Assembly (NCBI GenBank): GCA_022605405.1
Contig: JABYQQ010000011.1
Coordinates: 868,001-932,000 of the forward strand
Source of the DNA: Earliella scabrosa
Taxonomy: Eukaryota; Basidiomycota; Agaricomycetes; Polyporales; Polyporaceae
DNA: 64,000 nucleotides
Direction of reading: 5' to 3'
Position 1 is the first letter of the stretch. Each line of letters opens with the position of its first letter. Made by a program: the position numbers and the translations under genes. Positions 10,805-22,328 of this stretch are shown here, one piece after another. The notes beneath the pieces were generated by a model. That model was given only the letters and a program-made list of their open reading frames with translations. It was not told where the DNA came from and searched no databases.

Positions 10805-12925
10805 GAATATCCTTCTGCAATCTGAAGCCTGAGGTGGGATGTTTGCGAGGGAAGAGAGTAGCGGGACGCTAGCGGGTCTGGCTCGACTAGACCGTCAGCC
10901 CATGGTGAGCGGGCGAGGTCCTTTTGTCGACTGCCTTCATTTCCGTCAAGATATTCCGAGCCCCCAGAGGCAGCGGGTTCGCTTTCCCCCTCAGGCCTGG
11001 AGCCCCGCTATTTGGCCCATTTGAGGTAACTGAACCGCCGGCAGTGCTCTTCAACATGTCTTCTGGGACGTACGAGACGGGCAGCCCGTCGACAGAAGTG
11101 GTCCACAGATCAAAGTTTGCAGTTACAGAAGAGACATTGCCGTGTTTGCTGTGCATGTTGTGAAAGTAAAGTTTCTGAGTGGGAACAGAGGTAAGTTGAC
11201 TGACATTTTTGGCCTGCCACGATGTTCAGTCACGGCACACCTTGGATCTGGGCTGAGCCGTATGTAACAGAGAGCCTGCAGTTTAAGCTAAAGTGACAGT
11301 AGTCAGACTACCATGACGAATCCCGAAACAGTCGACGACATGAGGTCCCTGCATAAGGATGTTAGGGGAGACGACGAACTTCGGTGTCGTGTGCAGCTAC
11401 CTATTACGGCAAGTCGGTAGCCGGGCCGTGTCCATGCCGCATGCCGGGTCGGCACGGCTCCGAGCCCAAAGGCTTGGTTATTTCACTGACGCCGAGTCCT
11501 CAACGTCAACAACTCCCATTCAGCTCCGAGCTTGTTGTTCCACGCGTCGGGGTCAGCTTCGACTACAGGTTGGATCATGTTTATGAACACGTACGACCCT
11601 GAATGTCTGAACATCCTTCCGCAGGCGGCGGAGTGTCGACTGCCAGTGGGATGAACTAGGACGTAAAGCGTAAGTACTCTACTCAGGCTAAGCACACGGT
11701 GCCGCCAACTGACCACCCTACACAGATGCTGCGAAGAAGTTTGTATTATAGGGAAGCTGCATTAGTTGATGTAGCATTCTTGCTCGCTGTAGTATCTGGA
11801 AGTACACTCACGGTGGTCGAAGCCATGTGCTTCCGCACGCGACCGCCCACTTAGCCCCACTATTCACCGGACTTCTCTATGGTGACAAAGGGGACAGGAA
11901 CCAGGGTCTCACTTGCGACGCCTTGTTTAGTTCCATTTGCGCAGCGCGTTCCCTAGAGGCTGACATCGAGGATCAGGGCTCACAACACGCACCACTCCAC
12001 ATCGCGCCGCCGCTGTCATCTTGCAGGTGCCCTGGGTCCAGGGATGAAAAGCGATGATGCATGCGCATCCCATATGCCTCATGCGTGAATAATCCCGACG
12101 AAGCCTCTCAAAAGGCGTCCCGAAAGGGCAGGGCGAGGACGATTGATGTTGAACTTAAGCTTGCTGCTACCAGTTTCGTCTGATCAGGTTCTGATCCCAT
12201 CGGTGCCATCCTGCTTCTCTCGGAATCCGATATCGCGCACACGCCGCACTACTTCTGCTGCGGGATTCGAAGGCCTTGGTGCCGTCAGCGAACGCGAGAC
12301 TGCCGTGAGGCGCAGTCACCTCCGTTACGCAGTGCGCCGCCGCAGTGTGGAACCCTCCCCGAAGCCGACACTCAACGCCCGACTGAGACTACCCAAGGCC
12401 TGGTGGAAGAGCAGCACTACACTATTTACCTCTAGTACCCGCGGCCCCTACCTAAGGTAGCCATCCAGATTACATGTGCGATGGTGGCGCGGAAAGCACC
12501 GTTGCGTGCGCGAGATCGATGTGGGCACGACGCGATCATCAGAGGCGCACTGGGAGCAGTGTCTGGTGATGTTCCGAAAATACATACCTCCATGGTGCAG
12601 CTTACAAGCAGGACCTTTGTGGCGTCCATCCTCCTTCCATTTGAGATCTCGCGCAGAACGCGATGGGAACTTGGGTTAGATCCAGTATCTACATTAGTTC
12701 TACACGGTGAAAGGATAGGCTACGTTAGACTTCGTAAAACATGAACGACAGCGACCTCGCGAGCTGAGAAGTATTTGAGGCTCGGAGGTATCACAAAGCA
12801 TGGCGGACAACAGAGCAACAGAACAACGAGCGGACACAACGCACGACAACCATGCGGCAACTACATATTTACGCCTCCCTCCCGCGACTGCCAGCTTCCA
12901 CAGTTTCTCCGGACGGACCCCAATG
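10805..12925. other. Gene-poor stretch of about 2.1 kb
   Basis: There are no defendable genes. The longest overlapping frames are around 10887-11163, where both strands are open for about 80-90 codons, and around 11359-12460. None shows a domain, a signal peptide or a paired exon. The region probably includes the F-box promoter on the left and the 3' flank of membrane paralogue C on the right. It could contain an eroded element, but I see no repeat termini. Confidence 0.5.
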
Positions 12926-14375
12926 TTACTCCGGGCGCGATGTTCCGCTCTCGGCGTCCGTGATCGGGTGGTCTTTGTGGTCGTACTCTTCAAGAGACGC
13001 TCTGTCATGCGTCCGCGAGACCGAGACGTTGATCGCGACCGGACGGAGAGAGTACTCTGTGCCTCCAATGCTCGTGACCGGTCCCCCCGAGGTGTAATTC
13101 TCAGAAGCCTTGTTGCCCGAGACCTCGTTCATCGTGTATCCCAGTCCGACGCGAATAATGATCAGCGTGAACACAACACCCTGCACGCATGCCGTGTGTC
13201 AATCAGTCTTCCGTTCCAGTCAATGACAAGGGACATGAGGCACGCACGATGAGGGGCTGGAGCGCGTCGAGGCAGACGTATTGCGCGTTCGAGCCGGCGA
13301 GGTACGTCCCCAGGAGCGACGCGAGTGCGGCGGAGTAGATTGCGGCCGACTGGATGAGCGTCTCGACGACGTCCCAGGGCGAGGCGGCGGCAAGACCTGC
13401 GCGGTAGCGCTCGACGCGGCGGTTCATCCACATAATACGTGCGGCGATGAGGACTACAATGCGCAAGGAATGCGGGTGAGTGGCTGCATGAGTTCGACTG
13501 AAGAGATGCGCCCCGGGCAGAAGCCTAGGCGTCGGGCGGCTAAGGATGGGCGAACCGCGCAATTGGCTTCGAGGAGGCAGGAAGAGGGACGAGAGGGAAG
13601 AGGGGAGAAAGGAGCTTGGAGACAGGGCACTCACACGTCGCGAGGATGTTGGTTGTGAGCGAGATGGAGAAGAACGCACGGATCCACGGTTGGAGGTTCT
13701 CCGCGAATATCGCGCCCTGTCCCTGCACCATACCGATCTCAATGCACGCGCCGTAGCCGGAGACTGAGACGCACGCAGTCAATGTCTATACAGCGCCTCA
13801 ACAATAAGGGACTTACTCGCAGTGGCGACCAAGAGCAATACCGGAACCACGACGATCCACCACGCGCGGTTCCATACGACGAATAGGCGGTAAGTCACGA
13901 AAGTGTCGCCCACGAGTGTCATGGTAATGTATATGACGTTCTTCGCGACATGGGTGGGGTTATTGAGACGTGAGTAGAAGTCGAGTGTGCCGTTCTCCTT
14001 GCCGCCTTGGACTACGAAGCCTTCCACCGCACGTTGAACATCAATACATAAATGCTGAGACATACGTCAGGTGTTTGCACACGACGAAAAGGTATTGCAC
14101 GCACCGCAACAGACAAGACCCACATGACTGTCGATGTTGCGAAGAGCATCCTGTTGGTGCGCGATCGTGACCGCCTCTTCTCCCTGTAGAGGAGGATCCA
14201 TATTGCGATTGCATAAAGGACAGTGAAGGCTCCAAAGATCAACGACTCGAGGAATAAGGCTATGAGCTGTGAGAGGTTCGGGCGTCAGTAATCTAGCTAG
14301 CGCGTGCGACACCATACAGATCTTCAAGACACTCACGGAAGCTCTCGCCAGCGGGAATGTTGCCTCATCGGACAT
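12926..14375 (-). CDS. Orphan seven-helix membrane protein, paralogue C
   Basis: Six exons (14375-14337, 14266-14105, 14054-13817, 13763-13635, 13453-13248, 13180-12926) give 342 residues. The exon lengths 162, 238 and 129 of exons 2-4 equal those of paralogue A, and all phases agree with A and B. The first exon is 39 nt (MSDEATFPLARAS). Landmarks are LESLIFGAFTVLYAIAIWIL, GDTFVTYRLFVVWNRAWWIV, SGYGACIE, VVETLIQSAAIYSAALASLL and GVVFTLIIIRVGLGYT. The hydrophilic C-terminal tail of about 60 residues is rich in Ser, Thr and acidic residues. Intron 4 is much longer (about 180 nt) than the others. The function is unknown, as for A and B; membership of the same family is clear from sequence and gene structure. 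Confidence 0.83.
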
Positions 14376-16053
14376 CCTGCAGAGACCGACGCACCGAGGG
14401 CTGGGAGAAGGAAAGCGAGGTCGCAGGATACGGAGCGAGTCTAGAGGCGCGAAAACACCCGCAGGGACCTTAAGTATTAGACCCGGTTTTTTGCGGAGCA
14501 CTCCCAGGAAGAAAGTTCTCTGTTCAATCAGAGATTACGATAGAGACGATGCTTGACGCCTTTCGCGGAGTAGAAGCGGCCTGGAGAGGAGGCCGAAGAA
14601 GAACGCATGCGAGAAGTTCTGTAGTAGCCGGTTGCTGGCATGCGGAAGGGCCATGGGAACCTGAGAAAATAAGTGGGCGCTGAGCACCTTCGAATGATGC
14701 ACTGTTGATCGTCAGACAGTTTCCGCCGCCCCCTCCGCCTGCTGTGGTGTAACATCCCGTTCGAACCCTCTTTGACAGCTCCCCATGGCGAAAGTCTCGG
14801 AAGGGGCGCAGACGACGATTAGCGAGTTCCAAGTCGTGCCTGTGGGAGCTACTCCTAGTTTGTTTTCGCTAATCGTCTGGCAACGTGCTAAACATGACAC
14901 CGACAGCGCCGAGCGACGTCTCTCGGGATACTTCGGTTAGTTATGGCAGGCATACTGACAGAACAAGGGCTCACAGGACATGTGTATGAATTCGGGGCGA
15001 CTGATGTACTATGCGGTCTCGGCCTTCCGAGTTCATCTGAACCGATTGTCCTGCCCTTTCGAGCAATGCGCGGCACGCCCGTCATGACACGTGGCAATCT
15101 GAGAAACAAATGGTCAGTCCAACTTCTTGCCAAACGAAACTCACAGCGCTGATGTTTCTGCGTGAGCTCACCTCCCTAGATCTTGCAGGAAGCGCGAGAC
15201 GTGTCTTCAACAAAATGACTGATATCTCGTATGCCACGTCTAAGTCGGTGCGGTCATCCGAGTCCTACCAGCGGTCAGCGCTTCATAGTCGCAGATTTGA
15301 TGATCAGCAGAAATTCAGGGTTACTGACCTACGCTCACACTGCTGGCGTATATCCTCCAGCAAGGCCCACCCACCATTTGATCTGTTGCAAGAGATCGCG
15401 AAACGAGATGTGGCCGCCTGTCGTTGAACTTGAAGTACGACTGAATTCATTTCAATTGGGCGCTCCAGTCGGGGATTGAAGCGGAAAGAATCCGGCTTGA
15501 TCCGAGCCTGTCATGAACTTCTGCTCCGACAAAACATCCGCTTGTCGGAGTCTCAACAACTAATGGTAACACATGCCCAGTGCAACAATCCGCCGCATCG
15601 ACTTCAAGTTCAACTTCGAGACCTTTGGCTTCAAGTGTACTGTGTGGTAAGTGCACAATTCGTCAAGCGAAAACGGATATATCCTCAGGCTAACAGAATG
15701 GTTGTACCACCGCTGTACTAGTAGGTGACGTAGAAGCCTCCTAATTACGCATCCCGCAACTGCGATCACTTGGTACAGGTATGTCTGACCTACCCCCTTT
15801 CACTTAAGTGCCTGTTATAGCGCCGAAACGAACTACGAGGGCCGCTAGCAATGGGGAGATGTTCTTATATCTCTGCCAGCGAGGTCGTCCGAGTTGTTCG
15901 TTGCACACGCGTGTGTGCACGCACTTGACATGTTGTTCCATTCGTCCTCAATACGAAACGTTTAAGGCGGAAAACTGATACATTTGGCTTTGAGATACCG
16001 CAACGCTTTGGTTTCAGCGCTGGGAAGGGCTTCGGGAAGAGGCTGGCCCGTAT
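14376..16053. other. Gene-poor stretch of about 1.7 kb
   Basis: Only short frames without motifs are present (around 14524-14832, 14888-15152 and 15110-15721). It contains the promoter of membrane paralogue C and that of the F-box gene to the right. I see no repeats with clear ends and no RNA gene that I can support. Confidence 0.5.
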
Positions 16054-17736
16054 ATGTGAGTGGGGTACACAGGGCCCCGCGATTGTGCTAATTGGCTTAG
16101 CAGGACTCTTCCACAGTTGCCATCGCCACACAGTGGGGACTGTTACTCCCTTTCTCATGAGATCGTATACGGCTCGAACACACGGGATCGCTTGCTGGCG
16201 GAACAGAAGAGGCTTCAACACGAGCTTGCCGATGTCAACCGCCTGCTCAATGGTTTCGCGCCCGTGCTTCGACTCCCCATTGAAGTTCTCCTCGAGGTCT
16301 TTCACTGTGTTGCCGCCGGACCCTCTTCCTCCGAACGATCTCCTCACTGGATGATCCTGCTCGCGGTCTGTCACCACTGGCACGACATCATATGCGCGAC
16401 TCCGAGCTTCTGGAGTCGTATCAACGTCTTCTCAACTCCCCGCTGGATGAAGCTTTCGTTGTATCGTTCTCGGAACGTCGCAATAGATGTCTCCTTTCTG
16501 GACCACTCATTCCCCCATCACGATCTTCCCGCACTTCTCGCCAGTCACATGGCACGCATCCGAACTCTGGCCTTCGAAGAAGTGACTTGGGATTGGGACG
16601 AATCTTTGTCCAAGCTGTTCCAATCTTCCATGCCCGCTCTAGAGCGGCTGGTCATTGTCAACACCACCTCAGGGAAAACGTGCGGTAGCATCAACATATC
16701 CCCAGCTCGGTTGCCACACTTGCGCTCCCTCAAGCTCTGCCGTACAGTGGTCCCGCGCGATGTGACTTCGTGTCCGAAACTACGTGTGCTCGATCTGCAC
16801 AACTGCCCGCTCCAGACCAGCTTTGAAGAGCTCCTAACTGCGATCAAGAAGCATACCGTGTTAGAGGAGCTGTCACTCGGTCAGTCGATGAAGGGCACGG
16901 GTGGAGCACTATACCTCCCCAAGCCCACGAACAAACCGCCGATCGAACTCCCTCGCATTCGTAAGCTCAACATACGTTGCGAATATCGTCCGATCATCTG
17001 GCACATCCTGAACGTACTTCGGGTCCCCAATGGAACTGACGTCCTTGTCTCTGGCGACTTCGGCGACATGCCTACGGACTTGGATACAGAGTTCATCATG
17101 CCGTGTCTATTCCCCGGACCACAGACACCTCTCACCATCTTCCCGATGCTTTCGGATATCGCGACCGTCTCACTCGACCTCTCGAGGACCGATCTCACTG
17201 TGACCGCCTCCAACGCGGTTCGCCGCCTGTCCTTCAATGTATACGATCACCGAGATCGCAGCTACCACAATGCCCTCTCATCATGTCTGCGCGACGTGAT
17301 CAAGCTCCTCCATACAGCGCCCGTAACGTCCATCTCCATTTCCGTGGGCGAGGAGGAACGTACACAGATCGGTGTCTGGCGTACCTTCTTCGCGGCATTC
17401 CCCCAATTGATCAGCCTATCCGTGTCCGGTCGAGTCGATTCCCATTCCTCGCCGATGTGGAGCGTCCTACGTGAAATCTGGGCGCAAGTTTCCTCGAGCG
17501 CGAACGTCCCCTGCGCTGGCCTCAATCACATCGAAGACGATCTCTCGCGGCGTATCGATGTCGTCAGCCGTTTAGACGCAATAACCAACGCATTAGAATG
17601 TCGTGCGCAGCAGGGAACAAAGCTTGAGAGGCTGACTCTGAAGTTCCCGGCCTCCCGGAAATTCTCAACGTTGCATGATATGCCGCAACTCGAACAACTC
17701 AAGAAATGGGTTTCCGATGTTGTTGTGAAGCGCTAG
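16054..17736 (+). CDS. F-box/LRR protein with start codon probably split by an intron
   Basis: One long frame from 16104 to TAG 17736 encodes an F-box/LRR protein. Residues about 30-55 are charged and helical (LLAEQKRLQHELADVNRLL), followed by the F-box (VLRLPIEVLLEVFHCVAAG, then VCHHWHDIICATPSFWSRIN) and LRR-like segments (LPHLRSLKLCRTVV, CPKLRVLDLHNC, FPQLISLSVSGRV). No ATG precedes the F-box in the open frame. An intron from 16056 (GTGAGT) to 16103 (CTTAGCAG) joins AT at 16054-16055 to G at 16104, creating ATG ACT CTT in the correct frame, and there is a TGA in that frame upstream at 15991. This gives 544 residues. If transcription starts further upstream, another leader exon could replace this start. 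It is a presumed SCF substrate receptor; the target is unknown. Confidence 0.75.
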
Positions 17737-18967
17737 GTACCAGAGATTCGGTACGCATCTCTATTCTGACTTTCATGTCAATCCTGAAATCCCCTCTGTC
17801 AGAGAAACTCGTCCTTTGCGTATGATTTGGGACAATGTCAATGGGCTTCTCAAACGAGCACACAACTATCGACCCGCCAAGACTCGGGGCTAGCATTAAG
17901 CTGGACCGTTCAAGATCGTTTATGCAAACTCGTACCTACTGTCCTCATAATGACCATCCACTCTGATCATACCGCAACGTGCTCAACAGCCGCGCGCTCG
18001 TCCAGCAATGGCCTCCCCCCAGCGGGGGCGCACACATGAATTAGGCCCTCCGCGAGCTTCATCTGTCCTCAGGCATTCACCCCACCGAGCCTTCTCCATG
18101 GCTTGGTCGCGCCCCATTCGTCGTGACTCGGCATGATGGGCACTCACGCGTGTTGTCCCTACAGGTCCGTGACTGCAATGCGCATCGCATCGAGGAAGAG
18201 TATGAGACGCGGCTGCAGGAGAAGTCCTAGCTGCAGCCTCCAAGTTGGCGCTACACTGGTCGCGAAGTTTGGGCCTCGGTCATCTTGTCGGTCAGACGCT
18301 GGAAGCGCGTATACCGCGAAATCAAAGTATCGTCATCTCGATCAACTCTTACCAGTTCTCCGATACTGCATATCTTTATTCGCCAGCTGCCCTCTTGCTT
18401 CAACGCGCTCTTGGCCTCCTATTCCGATGTCGTTCAATCGGCCGGTTGATGGCGTTCTCGTCCGCGGCATCAACCAGTCTGCGTTACGTATTCACAACCA
18501 TTCACTGGCTGAATGAGCTTGCATTCATCTGCAAGACGCTGCCGGCGGACCTTCCCTCGTATCAGGCTTACGGTACACCAGCATCAAGCCTGAACGCGAT
18601 CAAGGGGAAGGGTTTCTGGTAGACAGGTTTCCCATGTAAGGGCGATTCAATTGAAGCCGCGGCGCTTCAGCGCTTCAGCGCTCAGCCTTCGGCCTCGAGG
18701 CTCGGAGGTCATGTGGGAACATGTTGGCTTGGAGAACTTGATTGCTCCCAGGTTGCTCCCGTGCTCTCAACCGCCGTCGTCGCCCACAGCTCTCCCTCGT
18801 CTCTCAAAGCCACCACTCGGTGAGTGAATCACGGTCTTGCGACTCCAGGTGCATTCTTGACACGGCGGACCCAACCGGTGGACTCGGAAGCACAGGTGAG
18901 TGCGTACGTCAGATTTCAAGGTCTTCATACATAGCTCACTGTGACGGTTCAGCCGTTCATCAACAAC
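17737..18967. other. Intergenic stretch with 5' untranslated intron of next gene
   Basis: No gene is supported; the frames (around 18133-18622) lack motifs. A short tandem repeat of a 9-bp unit (GCGCTTCA-like) lies near 18662-18682, beside a CCTTCGG..CCTCGAGG-rich patch. A GTGAGT at about 18896 and a CAG at about 18951 could bound a 56-nt intron in the 5' untranslated region of the following F-box gene. Confidence 0.45.
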
Positions 18968-20728
18968 ATGGCGGCGTCACGTCTCGCACGACGAGAACAA
19001 CTTGTAGCACGAGAAGCAGCTTTGCTAGCCGATCCCAACTCCACGCCAGCCCAGCTCGTGGAGGTCCGAAGGCAGTTGAACACCACAGCGGCCATATTTC
19101 AGCTCCCCCTCGAACTCTTCACCAAAGTGCTTTCTACGATCCACGCGGACTCGGGCCTCCACCCCACCTACCGGCAGTGGGACAATAGAACAGTGGCTCC
19201 GATTGAGCGCAAATGGATCAAGCTGTTCCAAGTCTGTCATCGCTGGCGGGAGGTGCTCAACGCCACACCGAGGTTCTGGCAGATCGTCAACGTCCATCGA
19301 GACCCCAGATGGCTTCTGCATTGCCTCTCCAGGGTGGCGACCCTCCGGACGTCCGCACACATCTATTTTCGCCGCCGAATGCATCGGCCTCATATGCTGG
19401 AGCTGCTGCATGACCATCGGCTTCACATTCGAGGCATCTCCACCGTCATCGCGGGGCCGCTGCAGCCCTCGTCGTGGATCTCATCCCTTCGTACCCTCTT
19501 CTCGCATGCGTTGCCGGAGTGCCGGAGCATCACTTTGGCTCCTGTTTTGGCGGAGCCGAGCTTGTACGAAGAGGTCGAAGACCTCTCAGCTATCACGCCC
19601 CTAGATATCGAGCACGAGGACATCGGGATCACCGCAGACATACTCCCCCGTCTCGAATACCTGTCCCTTGAGCGAATCCGGCCACCTACCTCCCTTCCGC
19701 TCTATACCCGCCTCCGCACGCTCAAAATCAGTGTATACGTGTGGAAGATCACATTCGACCAGTTCTTGGACATCCTGGAGACGTGTGAGAACCTTGAAGA
19801 GCTCTTCCTTCGCGCCGCAACGTCGCACCTATCCGGAATGCCTGAGAAACCGCAACCGCTGCGTCGAGATCCGATAACCCTTTCCCGCCTGCGCACCCTG
19901 AAGCTTCTACACGCCCATTCCAACCTCCCCGCCATTCTGGCGTACCTCAGGCTGCCCGTGGCCTCCGTGGTGCGGATCGTGCGCGACATCACCGAGGTCC
20001 TGGATGAGGACTTGCGAGCCCAACAGCACGTATTCACCGAGCTGCTCCCTCCTGAGCGACAGGAGCTTATCCCAGCGCTCGGCGCAGCCTATACCTCCGT
20101 GTCGCTGTCGTTCACGGACAACGAGTTCATGATCAGCGGTCGTAGGGACATCGGCGCGGGCGGGTTCGTCGAGCTCCGGCTGTGCTCCGAGGCAGACCTC
20201 GTCTGGTACGGGCCCCTCATGGCGGTTGCCTTCCGGGACCTGGTGGAGATATTCGGACAGAGCGCTAGCGCGGTCAAGCGCTTGAAGCTGCACGCCGAGT
20301 TTGGAGAGCAAGTGGACCGTGCCGACCTGAAGGCGGTCCTGGAGGCATTCCCGCAACTAGAGGAGCTCACGATTGCAGGGACCGGATCTGTGGACTACTT
20401 TTGGGAGCTCATGTCGCCGGGCCCTGGGGATGCGGCGCTGCTGTGTCCGTTCCTGAGGTCGCTGACCCTTGGAGATGTGGGTGGCAGCCAGTTCATGCAA
20501 TCGGAAGAGCACCTCCGGGTCCAGCAGATAATCTCGGCACTTGAGGCTCGCGGGGAACGAGGCTCACGATTGGAGCGTTTCAACATTTACATGACTCGCG
20601 ACGTCGAGGAGGACGACGGATGCCAGTGCGAGGATGAAGATGATGAGTTCGATCACATGCGCGTCGCACGCCTGAAGCTTCAGGGGCTTGTTGGAGACAT
20701 GGGGTATCTCTGGACAGTAGGCTACTAG
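18968..20728 (+). CDS. F-box/LRR protein, subfamily I
   Basis: A single-exon gene of 586 residues, starting at ATG 18968. It opens with a charged helix (MAASRLARREQLVAREAALL, then LVEVRRQLNTTAAIF), followed by the F-box (LPLELFTKVLSTIHADSG, later VCHRWREVLNATPRFWQIVN). LRR-like segments fill the rest (LPRLEYLSLERI, LSRLRTLKLLHAHS, FPQLEELTIAGTG), with an acidic patch near the C-terminus (VEEDDGCQCEDEDDEFD). The same architecture, including the basic-acidic leader helix and the block DLKAVLEAFPQLEEL, recurs in the genes at 28043-29623 and 34861-36587, so the three form one subfamily. It is expected to bind Skp1 through the F-box and a target through the LRR part. A frame upstream of 18968 is open but has no ATG. 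Confidence 0.85.
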   Translation: MAASRLARREQLVAREAALLADPNSTPAQLVEVRRQLNTTAAIFQLPLELFTKVLSTIHADSGLHPTYRQWDNRTVAPIERKWIKLFQVCHRWREVLNATPRFWQIVNVHRDPRWLLHCLSRVATLRTSAHIYFRRRMHRPHMLELLHDHRLHIRGISTVIAGPLQPSSWISSLRTLFSHALPECRSITLAPVLAEPSLYEEVEDLSAITPLDIEHEDIGITADILPRLEYLSLERIRPPTSLPLYTRLRTLKISVYVWKITFDQFLDILETCENLEELFLRAATSHLSGMPEKPQPLRRDPITLSRLRTLKLLHAHSNLPAILAYLRLPVASVVRIVRDITEVLDEDLRAQQHVFTELLPPERQELIPALGAAYTSVSLSFTDNEFMISGRRDIGAGGFVELRLCSEADLVWYGPLMAVAFRDLVEIFGQSASAVKRLKLHAEFGEQVDRADLKAVLEAFPQLEELTIAGTGSVDYFWELMSPGPGDAALLCPFLRSLTLGDVGGSQFMQSEEHLRVQQIISALEARGERGSRLERFNIYMTRDVEEDDGCQCEDEDDEFDHMRVARLKLQGLVGDMGYLWTVGY

Positions 20729-21344
20729 TCATCCCCAAGAAGTACACAGCCACGTGGGATAGACGCCGGTCTCCCAGCTGGAAAGTAGGAGATTGCGAAC
20801 TTGTGCATCAATTTGTCTACTTACTCAATGCTGTTGTCAACTTGATACTCAATTACACTGTACATCGATGCCCATGGAGCGCCCAAGATGACATTCGTGA
20901 CTGTCGCCGGGCCCGCTGCTGCCCTATTCATGCATACTAAGCCACAGTATGCCGCGGCACATTTATATGGCTCTTCAGAATCTGGTTGGGAACATTGGGC
21001 AGACGTTAAAGTGGCGGACAGGTGCGTGATGGCAATGAACCTGAGTGTGTCCAGGACCGCCCGGAGGGCAATACCTATCTACTATGAGTGTGTCGATTTC
21101 GATGATGGCAACTCGTTGGACAACTGGTGTGCATGGTCCGGTACACGCATCGTCAATGTCCTTGTATGACCACGTCCGTTAGCTTTCGTGTACGGGTGTA
21201 TGATCAGGGTCGGAAGCGGGCCTCAAGGCCAGTATCTGAGAATTAGCTCATGTGTACCAATACAGTCACTCTACCTGATAGTGATGCAAATGCCCTGTAA
21301 TACATACTGATGTCCGTGTGGTCAATCGGGGTCGGCAGTCCCCT
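20729..21344. other. Intergenic stretch between F-box genes
   Basis: It holds the 3' flanks of two genes that point towards each other. An open stretch at 20888-21169 (93 codons, plus) has no recognisable motif and atypical composition for a gene, so I do not call it. Confidence 0.5.
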
Positions 21345-22328
21345 CTACGACGTCCATCCCATCCGCGTGCCCCCAAGCGCCCCGATCCAGCCCTCCTTCA
21401 GCGCGCCGTACATCTCACACCCGTCGCCCTCAACCACCGTGAGCGTCTCCAGACGCGTGTCCTTCTTCCGCAGCTCCACCTCGCGCAGCACCGAGAGCAT
21501 CTTCTCGTGCGCAGTCTGCGCGCTGCGCTTCACCGCGCTCCGCCTCGCTCCCTGCGTCAGAGCCCGCGCGTGTGTCTGGGCCTGTAGCGGCCGCCGCACC
21601 TCCACGACGACGTGCTTCAGGTGGGGCGGGAGGGTGCTGACGAACGGCGCGAGCGCGTCACATCCCGCGTCATCCTGCGGCAGCGCGGCCGCATGCAGCT
21701 CCAGTGCAAACGGCGTCGCGCCTGCGAGGTCCGACAGGCGCAGGTGGACAAGGTTCGGGCACGCGGCCTCGAGCGCGCCGAGCTGGAGGAGCCCGTGCGG
21801 GTTTCGGTTTCCAGACAGGTGCAGCCGCTCGAGCTTGGGCAGCGTGCCGCTTGTGCGGGGGAAGGGGTAGAAGCCGTGTATCGAGAGCTCGGCGAGGCGG
21901 GGGAGCGGCGTGGAGAAGAGGTGACCCACCAACGGCGGCGCGGTGTACGGGCACGATGCGACGAGCGCGAGCGTCTCCAGCGTCGGGGCGGCGTAGTCGA
22001 TTATGCGTATTGCCAGCGCCCGTTCAGCGTCGTAGCGCTCCATGTCGACGGGGCTGCACCCTACGGTGCGTTTCTGGACTTCGGGGTGTGTCCAGTCGGA
22101 GAGAAAGAGGTGGCGGATGCGGCGGAGATGTGGAGGCGCGGCGTCGAGGCGCGCGACGAGCTCGCTCATCTGGTCGAGGCCGGAGATGACGAGAGATTGG
22201 TAGAGAAAGGGTGCGGTGACGTCGCGTACGTAACGCGAGACGAGGGAGAGAGCGCGCGCGGTCGAGCCGTCGTCGGTGCATGCGTACGCAAAGATTTGAG
22301 CGTGCAGTTCGAGCGGGAGGGTGTCCAT
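21345..22328 (-). CDS. Short F-box/LRR protein of a third type
   Basis: A single exon of 327 residues starting at ATG 22328. A compact F-box-like start occupies residues 1-45 (MDTLPLELHAQIFAYACTDD, then LSLVSRYVRDVTAPFLYQSL). The remainder contains leucine-rich repeats (LPKLERLHLSGNRNPHGLLQ, CPNLVHLRLSDLAG). It lacks the long coiled leader of the other F-box proteins here and is much shorter. The DNA is very GC-rich, so several long shadow frames overlap it on both strands; this frame is preferred for its F-box and LRR pattern. It is probably another SCF adaptor; the substrate is unknown. Confidence 0.75.
   Translation of the reverse strand: MDTLPLELHAQIFAYACTDDGSTARALSLVSRYVRDVTAPFLYQSLVISGLDQMSELVARLDAAPPHLRRIRHLFLSDWTHPEVQKRTVGCSPVDMERYDAERALAIRIIDYAAPTLETLALVASCPYTAPPLVGHLFSTPLPRLAELSIHGFYPFPRTSGTLPKLERLHLSGNRNPHGLLQLGALEAACPNLVHLRLSDLAGATPFALELHAAALPQDDAGCDALAPFVSTLPPHLKHVVVEVRRPLQAQTHARALTQGARRSAVKRSAQTAHEKMLSVLREVELRKKDTRLETLTVVEGDGCEMYGALKEGWIGALGGTRMGWTS

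Noticed and set aside
10887..11163. Overlapping open frames of about 80-90 codons on both strands
   Set aside because: No recognisable domain, no good start context and no paired exons; cannot be distinguished from chance.
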